Part shown: piece after piece, positions 55,801 through 64,000 of the stretch
Position numbering within the stretch: the first letter of the stretch is position 1
How the letters are laid out: every line of letters starts with the position of its first letter
Assembly: GCA_037157565.1 (NCBI GenBank)
Contig: JAZHRO010000013.1
Location: forward strand, 36,460,501-36,524,500
Origin: Thalassia testudinum
Lineage: Eukaryota; Streptophyta; Magnoliopsida; Alismatales; Hydrocharitaceae
Direction: 5' to 3'
DNA length: 64,000 nucleotides
Program-made: the position numbers and the translations under genes
The notes under the pieces: model-generated
Databases searched by the model: none
What the model was told of the DNA's origin: nothing
What the model saw: only the letters and a program-made list of their open reading frames with translations

Positions 55801-58800
55801 AGAAAAATGGAAGGTACCCCTGTTACATTATACAACACAAACAGTCGGAATAGTACCGAAAACTGTTCTACCCCAACATAGAAGGCAACATGCTCACATA
55901 TAAACTACATCAAATTTCCTCCAGCATTAAAATGCCATAAAAATATGAGAATCAAGGATACATTCCATTCTGTAAATATGTTGGATCACCAATGGAGGCA
56001 TCAAAAGGCCTTCCTATCTTGTTTATGGAAGAGACACCCGACGGAAAGTTTGTCGAGACTTCAGCTAAACCGCAGAGGCTTGCAGGAAACATGATGGGTT
56101 CCTTGTAGGTAGGAGGCCAGACAGGCACAGACACATTCTCGAACCCATGATCAAGGCATTGCCCAACTTTCCCAAATTCATGAATGCTGAAAATACAGCA
56201 AAATATCTTACTTCAAAATCCACCAAAAAGTCTAGGGTGTAACATCAAGAGATGCTTCACAAATAAATTTCTTTAGCTTCTGGTTACACATAAATAGTTT
56301 CAGTTTTATCGTTGCCAAGGAAGTTGGAAGAAATCCGCCTAAAATGCCCTTTACAGTATTCACAATCCATTTGGAAAGTTCTCCCAAGGTGAAATTATAG
56401 CTGCATAATATATTCTATGTCCCAGTAAAGAACATTATTACAGGATCAGGAAAATTTTCACGAATATATGCATGCATGTATTCCTTTAAACATTTAAAAA
56501 CATTGTTATTTTTAAGTTATAAATCTCCTCTGAGAGGCACCTGATTTGCAAAGGACCCTCAAATGCTTGCAAGGTTTCCCAGAATTCCGCATTTCTACGG
56601 CTTCATGGCGACTACCACTTGCAATATTATGAAGAAAAATTTCCAAAAAAGCAAATCATAGCATAGTGATGAAGCATAATTATTACCTGAGGGTGAAACT
56701 GAAAGATACGCATTAGGTATATGGGAACCATCTCAATGGGTCTAGATCCTTGACGCAACACAACCCCAAGAAAGAAGCAACTAACATTTTTGTTGACCTT
56801 TGGTTTTTGTTCTTCTAGGTCAAAGGAAGATCTTTTACCTCCCGTAGCACTAGGTAGGAAGAGGTTTTGACTTCCCCATGTACTTCACAACAAGAATAGA
56901 AAATTCATGTTGTTAGGAGAAGCATGGGTGAGGTTCTTCAGATCACCCAACCTTGTAAGGGATCAAGGGAGCTCCGGAAAACAAGATGAAATGGTTGTAT
57001 ATCCACTATAGTCCATGACGATCTTTTGCAACTGTCATGGCGGTGATGTTGGAACGGTTGACGTAACATGGAGTAAGGTTCGAAATGTCGATTTCGACGT
57101 TGTGCCGATGAAATTCTAAGTGTACATTTTATTGGCATACAGAGGGCACACAGTGGAAATGCTCATTTTTCGATGGACATGCCGATGGCATGTCATGGAA
57201 ATGCCGACGGCATGCTGACAAAAATGACAGAAATAGTCAAAAAAATCAGCAACAGCCTCGACATAACCATCAATTTCGTCAGCATGCTAACCATGTCGAC
57301 GATATCCCAACATTTCGACAACTTTACCATGTCGGCATAGGCTTTTCCTAAAAAAGACCTTGCCAATGGCATTTAAATCACTGACATGAAGGTGTGGAGG
57401 CTCTTCCGCGTGGAGAAACTAGGCGGCAGCAAGGTGCTGCAAGCAGCCCCTGTCCACACAACAAGAAGGAGAGAGAGATGGCTGCAGTTGGTGAAGGAGA
57501 GAGAGAGAGAGAGAGAGTTGATGTGTTAGAAGAATTGTTTCATTAAATAAAGAATAGAAGGATTACAAAAGTTATTTTTTATAGAGAGAACAAATCACAA
57601 TCCTCTAAGACAAGTAACAAACTAAATCATAATCAAATAATATCCCCTATTTTTAGGAAGAACAAATCATCTAAAACAATCTTTCTAAAAATCAAATCTA
57701 TCAAATGAAGGACCATCAGATTTGAACCACAAGACATACTGACTATCCCATAGGGCTGGCGTCCCTTTAGGTGTTTCCTAAACTGCCACGTGGCACTTTT
57801 ATTCTCCACGGAACCTTTTCTTTGAAAAGAATGATGCTCAAAACTTAACACAACAGAAATCTAATACACTGTTATCTGCCCTTATTGCTAAACAGATTCC
57901 AGCAGTCTCAATCACCATTGAGAGAAAAAAGATGTACAAACATCATGTACTGATTATTAGTGACTGTAAGCCACCTTGCTGTCCTGTTATAACCCTGCCT
58001 CCCCACTCATAAAAAATGAAGCAAACCATGCCATTCTTTCGCTATAGTCAGTATAAGTATCTATATCCATCAAGTATGGTATATGACAGTTTAACCTTGA
58101 GATAGTGCATTATCCTGGGAATAAAAGTTGATACAAATATGTGATCTGCAATCTAAGGTAGATGAATAGGATTCTTTTTCTAAAAAAAGAAGAAAGGTGA
58201 ATAGGATTTTAAGCATTCAAAGATCTTAAATAAGTGGAGTAACCAGCTACAAATTTTTTAAGAGGTTAAATAGAAGTTTTATTTGTCTAATTGCCCATAG
58301 TAGGTGCTTGACTCTATTTTCACGTGTTCAAACATCCTGTTGGATAGTTATTTACAATAAGAGCTGGAGATATGAAAATTTAACATGAATATGAAATGAT
58401 TCTAAATTTCTAATTTTTGGAAAAATTCAAAACAGAAAATAACTTGAAACATTCTTTCATCTAATTAATAGCACACACAATATCTCTTAAAGAACATTAT
58501 AAGTTGTAAGTTGTTACCAAATACTACCGCTCATACTGCCTAGGGATAAAATACTAGTTTCCTTTTGGCCACAGGGTGTCTGTATTACAGCACGGAATTG
58601 ACACACTGCACTATCAGCAAGACCATCAGTATGTTGGTACCTCCAGACCTGTGAACGAAAAAGGAAAAATTCAGTAAAAGAACTGCATGGAAAACAGGAA
58701 GTTCAACAGAGTTCTGCCCTTTGACATTCACCCTTTATGCCCTTCATCCATTCCCATGACTTCTTTTTTTTTTTTTTTCGAAAGGGACTCCATTAAAATG

Positions 58801-61747
58801 AAGACAGTTGTCAGTTATAAAACCATGAAATGGGCAAAAAAGTAGAGCAGTCAATGCTTTCTGGAGGTGAATTTGCATGAGATGGAAATGATTGTCAAAC
58901 TGAATCAAGCTGGCATTCTTTTTACTTTTAACACAAGTGACCTTGATGCAAGATGCATTTGCTCAACCCCTGGACTTACAACCAATGATGCTGGAGAATG
59001 GCTTTGGCATGGTAGGCTCCATACTCCATTGCAGGTTCGAGCGATCTGGGAACACCTAAGAGATCATCGGGATCGCGTTAGCTGGTGGAGGATCATTTGG
59101 TTCCCGCATAATGTCGCAAAATTCTCCTGCTGCTCATTCAAAGCCTTCAGGGGTCATTTACCCACCCTTGATCGACTCTCTAGGTGGCAACAACTCACCT
59201 CCACACGTTGCTACCTTTGTGGTGGTGATGAAGATGAATCCCATGACCATCTTTTCTTCCATTGTCGCTTCTCGTCTTACATCTGGGATAGATGCTGCCT
59301 TAAACTTGGGTTACAAGCCAGGGGTCAGTGCAGCCTTATTGATGTGGAGGAGGGAGTATCTTGCTTCACTAGAAAATCACCGGTGGGTGTTCTAGCTAGC
59401 CAAGCTCTGGTGGGTACCATCTGGTGGATTTGGCATGCTAGAAACCAGGCTTGGACGGAGGGAATCCACCCACATGCTGACCTCACTTTCAGGTTCATTG
59501 AGTTGCAGGTTCGCCTCTCCCTTCGTGGGTTGTTGTGGGAAGGCATAACGTCTCATGCTAGTGATACTCTTTTGAACTGGGGACTGTAATCCTTGGCATC
59601 TAATTTGGCCCCTGTTGCCTCCCTGGGAGGGCATTTTTGTAGGGCATTGTTCATTCTTTTGGTTTCTCTGGGAGATGCCCCCTCCCATCCTGTAATCTTT
59701 TATACTTTTCTTTATAATATATACCATCTTTTACCTCTCAAAAAAAAAAAAAGATGCATTTGCTCAAGAGCTCAAACAGGAAAAAAAAATAATAACATTT
59801 CATATACTTTGTTTTGCCTCAGGAAAGAAATATATACCAATTGCCTTCTTTCTAAAGGGACCTATAAATTACTAGTTGCATCATGGTGACAGCATGTCCA
59901 GAAATCAATTCTATGGTAATTCTAACTATAAGTAGAGAACAATTACCAGTAGACTCTTACTCATAAGCAAATTTTCTAAGCCTGTCAATAGTGCAGTGTT
60001 CACTGCAAAAAAAAGAGCAACTATCATGGAGACTCAAATTGACATGTATCATGATCTATGTCTAGCATTTTAAACTTAAAACACACAGGTGTTCAACAAA
60101 AAATGCAGTTATTAAGGTCCCATACCGTTGGATTTGAAGCCTGAGCGTTGCGACACATTTGCTCAAAACTATGCCTCTGTTTGTTAATGTTTAAAACTTT
60201 GCCATGCAATTCCCTGATACAAAGCAGTTCAGTGGCCTTGCATCTCTTTGTCCTCTGCGTCAAACATGGGTGACATACCTGCATGACAATCATTTACCAA
60301 TCAGATCTCCAACAAATTTCTTCAGGGAACTGGAATCTAAACAACATTCATCAATTGGATGTTGCACGCAATAACCAAAAAGGATCTCGTCATCAGATCA
60401 AAGTGCCTAGGAGAGAGACTTGCATGCAGAAACGGGTGGAATTCTGCTAATGAAATGGGTGTAGCGATCCTACCAACTAACATGGTTCTCTGAAGGTTTT
60501 TTTTAGGACTTTCCCATAATCAGCTCAAAAACACTAAAATATGCATTTTTCTGCCAAAAAAAAGTGGGATATTAAATAAGTAAAGATCTAAAGCTTATCC
60601 GAAACACCTTCCAGATGGACTTCTAAAGAGTGATGCTGTGGATTATCTTGGCAATGATAACACAATTAACCTCTATACGAACACGAGAACCCCAATGATA
60701 ACACAATTAACCTCCATATGAACATGAGAACCCCCGAAATGGAAACCAAAACCAATTCTATGGGGAAGCAGTCATTTTTCAGAACACATCCAAACCACTA
60801 AAATATGGGTTTTCTGCCCAAAAAGAGGTAGGATATTAACTAAGTAAAGATCCAAATCTTATCCGAAACACCTTTCAAATCGACTTCTAACAAGTGCTGC
60901 TATGGATCATCTTGTCAATGATAACACAATTAAGCTCCATACGAACATGAGAACCCCCTAAATGGAAACCGAAACCAATTCTATGGGGAAGCAGCCATTT
61001 TTCAGAACACATCCAAACCACTAAACTATGGGTTTTTCTGCCCAGAAAAAGGTGCGATATTAACTAAGTAAAGATCCAAAGCTTATCCGAAACACCTTCC
61101 AAATCGACATCTAATGAGTGATGCTGTGGATCATCTTGGCAATGATAACACAATTATCCTCCATACGAACAAAAGAAACCCTCAAAACGAACATTGGAAC
61201 CAATTCTACGAGAAAGCAGCCATATTTTGGAACACGTCGGGCTGAACACAGCTCCTATAGCAATCACTTGATCTGTTTGCCCGATTCCTCCCTCCTACCA
61301 ACGTGATAAAATAATGCAACGAGCCCAAAAATTCCCAACACAATTACCCTTCCCTAAAATCATCCAAGAACCCAGAAAGATCGTCTTTTTTTCCCCGACA
61401 CACCCGTCCCGCGACGAGCACCAAAGCCGCCGCGAAGAGAGGGACCCATCCGCCGACGAAAGACGCCACCTTTCACCAACCAAACCCTCCACGAAGCATC
61501 ACTTCCCACTCAGACAGAGATACGGTTTCACCTGCGGGGTTGGCGGCTCCGCCGCGGGACGCTTCGGCGCGCGGCCCGGCACGGGGCCCTTGATGGGGAA
61601 GTAGCGATTCTTCTCGTGGTCGAAGTAGAACCCCGGGAGATCTGCGGATTCGAAGAGAAGACAATCTACGTCACGTCAAACGAGACGAAGAACGGGGTGG
61701 GGGATCGAAAGTGGAATTGAGGGCGTCAACTTGCCTTTCGTGGGCAT
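52848..61747 (-). CDS. DCAF4: DCAF4/WDR21-like WD40 protein
   Basis: Candidate substrate receptor of CUL4-DDB1 ubiquitin ligases (family knowledge). Exons on the minus strand: 61747-61735, 61641-61532, 60278-60126, 58648-58518, 56617-56541, 56186-55962, 55785-55607, 54591-54491, 54380-54252, 53775-53720, 53640-53583, 53338-53218, 53143-53024, 52963-52848; about 529 aa. Diagnostic sentences: LPGFYFDHEKNRYFPIKGP near the N-terminus, DDRYFLGSSMDGS, IKLFDRCLLERGPVQSYEGH and GGEDGYVRIWNIKTAKLLF (WD repeats). The protein ends SQEGVFSIHGT. The first intron appears to be GC-AG (G|GCAAGT), which restores the frame KDLPGF. Exon 5 to 6 does not keep phase, so an exon or splice site there is misplaced or missed. 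Opposite strand to DEG15. Confidence 0.8.
57074..57383. mobile_element. hAT-like MITE, copy 2
   Basis: 310 bp in intron 4 of the DCAF4-like gene, flanked by ACATGGAG and ACATGAAG (7 of 8 identical). Colinear with copy 1 (GGTTCGAAATG.CGATTTCGA, CATGCCGA words, GGCATTTAAATCA end). Confidence 0.87.
57496..57518. repeat. (AG)n microsatellite
   Basis: Uninterrupted GA dinucleotides in intron 4 of the DCAF4-like gene. Confidence 0.9.
58967..59751 (+). mobile_element. LINE 3' tail with 16-bp target duplication
   Basis: Flanked by perfect 16-bp repeats AGATGCATTTGCTCAA (58951-58966 and 59752-59767) and ending in poly(A). Carries an uninterrupted C-terminal LINE ORF to 59589 including the zf-RVT domain (WWRIIWFPHNVAKFSC, then CYLCGGDEDESHDHLFFHC) and IWWIWHARN. 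Antisense in intron 3 of the DCAF4-like gene. The perfect duplication and open frame indicate a young insertion. The open frame extends 100 bp upstream into host intron by chance. Confidence 0.93.
60528..61240. repeat. three tandem ~223-bp repeats in intron 2 of the DCAF4-like gene
   Basis: Units begin near 60532, 60796 and 61019 with CACTAAAATATG-like sequence and share TTTCTGCC, GATATTAA.TAAGTAAAGATC, CTTATCCGAAACACC and AATGATAACACAATTA. The first unit is about 40 bp longer through an internal duplication of the AATGATAACACAATTAACCTC segment. Confidence 0.88.
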
Positions 61748-62100
61748 CGGAGTGGATGGAACGATGGGTATAGGCGGTGTTGCTTCTTCGTCGTGCTTCG
61801 CTTTGCGGTGGGGGTGAAGTCGGCGGCGGACGAACGTCTATGTGTTTGCTCTCGAGAGAGAGGGGGAGAAAGAGAGAGGGGAACCCGCGGGAAGGTTTGT
61901 GCGGTGGGATTGGGATTTTTTTATCTGAGAGGAGAGGATTGGGATTTCTCATTTTGTAGGGATCTTTGCTCTCTTGGTATCGCCAAAATGCCCATTTGAA
62001 AGGTGATCGGAGCCGCTGCTCGGTAGAAGTAGGGTGTGGATTCGTACATTCGAAAAAAATTTTAATTTTAATTTTTTTATTCGCTTTGGCTCTTGACGCT
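61748..62100 (-). promoter_or_regulatory. 5' leader/promoter region of the DCAF4-like gene
   Basis: GC- and CT-rich (minus strand) sequence upstream of the start codon at 61747, with CTCTCTC runs near 61855-61885. An ORF reading through it has no recognisable domain and is taken as leader. No TATA box was identified with confidence. Confidence 0.45.
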
Positions 62101-64000
62101 GTTGTACCCCTTTCTTTCTTTCTTTCTTTTTTTTTCAAATTAATTAATTTTATAAATAAAAGTTTATAAGAAAATAAAGGTAAGCATATTTTATAAGTTC
62201 GAGTAATCGATCAATTTAATATAGTTAGTATTTTAGGAATAGATATGTATTTAATATTATTTAATTTAGTAAGATAAAAGGAGTAGGTATCGGTGATATA
62301 TTAAATTTTCTAAGTATTATTAAGTAGTTCAGGTAAAATATATATAAATTATAATAATTTAAACTTCAATGATCAAAACTCTCTCATCTCCTTTATTGGA
62401 AAGAGAGAAAATCTTTGAAGAGTTAAAGTCACCTAATCTTGATCTAAAGATCCTGTTATATTATAGCAAGTGTTATATACAGTAAGGAATCTGACACCTG
62501 TGCTATAATATACATGATAATACTTTCGTGTTGTAGTATAAAAATGACAGCATGAAGATGATAATTTGTTGTGTTATTAATGTGGTGTAGCTATTGAAAT
62601 GACATACCATGATGGTGTCTAATTTCACCTAATATGTATTTAAAAATGAGTTAGAACATAGTTTATGATTCCATATATTGATGCTTTGCATAAATTTTCT
62701 TGAACATAGTCTATGATTCCATCTATCAATATTCTCCATAAATTTTCTTACTTGTGATAAACTTTATCTCTTAGGCCATATATTGTAATTCCTCTTGTTG
62801 CATAGAATTGCAATCTTGCTTTTGTAGGCCAAAAAGAGATATCTTCTTCGAGGGCAAGCCATCACAAGTCCCTCCTCTAATCCCCAGATCTCTTTGGTTT
62901 CCTAATCTTTCTTTTGTCTCCTCCTCTTTCCCTTGTGCCTACTTCCCTCTCCCTTCACCATTTGACTCCCCTCCTAATCTAAACTACCTTTAACTAGACC
63001 TAGCCAATAAGTCAATTCCCTACTTACTCAGATCATTTATAGCTCAAGCTAAGCTTTGGCTTATTCATCAATTAGTAGGCTTAGGTTTTATGGTTATGTA
63101 ACCTCACTTGGCTCAGCCTAATTTATATTTTTTGTATTTCATTGTTTCACATGTGATTGCATTATTTATTACACCTAATATGTTGTTTTACATTTAGATA
63201 CTATATTTCATCAATTTGGTTGCTTATTTTAGCTTTGCAATTCCATGACTTACAATATTATCATAATTACATAATTTAAGAGATAAATCTAGATAAGATC
63301 ATAATTATAAAAGAAAAATTTAAGTAGAAATACATCAACCCATTGGCTATTTTGCCTAACTCGTAAAGGGATGAGCTTGAGCTGAGCATTTTGACCTGCA
63401 GATTGAGTCAGATCGAGCTTAGGTAGAGATCTTTCCTAAGATTGTCAAGCCCATGGTTTGCCTTGAGACTTAAATAGTCTTATCCTTCACCTCCCTCACC
63501 TCTCTTCCACCAAACACCTCCCTTACCCCTCTCCTCTCCTTGCTTCCATCTTCCACCATTAACCCTTGACTCATTGTATATCTCCCCCTTGATCAAAACT
63601 CACTTCCCGATAAGGTATTCCTTCTTAAATATGTGCTATGCTCTCCCTTTATTTGACATTACTACCCCAATCATGTTTCTTTGCTCTCATGAATAGGCAA
63701 GTTCACTCTTTAGCATCCATTTATGAATATCACATCCTCTTCCTAATTGAGCCCTGATGTGCTCAATCCAAAAATCAAACAATTAATCACACAGATGACA
63801 CAAATTTGGTAACTGAGTTTCACTTATACTGTGTATGTCTAGCAAGGAGATCTAACCCTCAAATTTGCACTAAAATCTCTTTTGAATGCAGAGGGAGTAA
63901 TTAGCCCTTTCATATGTATATCGGGCCATTTTTGTAGAAAGTTATGGGCCCTATTAATTATACATAATCATTTTCTTTTTGGGGGAGCGTAATCATCTTC
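62101..64000. other. intergenic, no gene recognised
   Basis: AT-rich sequence with a (CTTT)n run near 62111-62128. Two related phrases, GAACATAGT.TATGATTCCAT, occur near 62655 and 62702. Small ORFs lack conserved features. Confidence 0.5.

Noticed and set aside
58867..58966. First 33 residues of the 240-residue ORF as part of the LINE
   Set aside because: The 16-bp duplication at 58951 shows that this part is host intron read through by chance.
61671..62138. 155-residue minus-strand ORF overlapping the DCAF4-like start
   Set aside because: It covers leader and intron 1 in a different frame from KDLPGF and has no domain.

Overview
The window is plant nuclear DNA, most likely monocot. Evidence: a DEG15-type peroxisomal protease and a DCAF4-like WD40 gene with plant-style introns; Athila/Tat, Tekay, copia, LINE, hAT and SINE sequences; and GC-rich first exons followed by AT-rich later exons in DEG15, a gradient common in monocots. 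The species cannot be named from the sequence. No bacterial, CRISPR or organellar genes were seen.

Layout. 1-18,300 is a pile-up of decayed LTR retrotransposons: a degenerate Athila/Tat integrase with its 3' region and LTR (1-5446), a truncated Tekay chromovirus pol (5447-7640), two abutting Tekay LTRs (7723-12151 and 12152-14802), and members of two other large LTR families, called B and C here. The first Tekay LTR carries a solo C LTR (10145-11906) with a perfect 5-bp target duplication. 18,300-20,040 is AT-rich spacer.

20,227-50,118 (+) is the DEG15 (glyoxysomal processing protease) gene. It has 14 recognisable coding exons, a His/Asp/Ser triad and a C-terminal SKL peroxisome signal. Intron 6 is 18.5 kb and holds a Russian-doll nest: copia 1 is split by copia 2, copia 2 by a family-B LTR, and that LTR by a 4.0-kb hAT transposon. 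Several junctions are supported by target-site duplications. Intron 12 (7.4 kb) holds a decayed copia-like element and a 5'-truncated LINE.

50,119-52,640 is a gene-poor convergent intergenic region. 52,848-61,747 (-) is a DCAF4/WDR21-like WD40 gene, a candidate CUL4-DDB1 substrate receptor. It has 14 coding exons, a 13-nt first coding exon and a probable GC-AG first intron. Its introns contain a hAT-like MITE (a second copy sits in copia 2), a young LINE tail with a 16-bp duplication, and a three-copy tandem repeat. 62,100-64,000 shows no gene.

The least explained signals are tRNA-like (Pol III A/B box) modules inside family-C LTRs, dense series of perfect hairpins inside the hAT element and a B LTR, and a CCAGACGTCTGG-type palindrome repeated about ten times per Tekay LTR. 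Exon boundaries were read by eye from splice signals and reading frame. Two junctions, one per gene, do not keep phase and are flagged.
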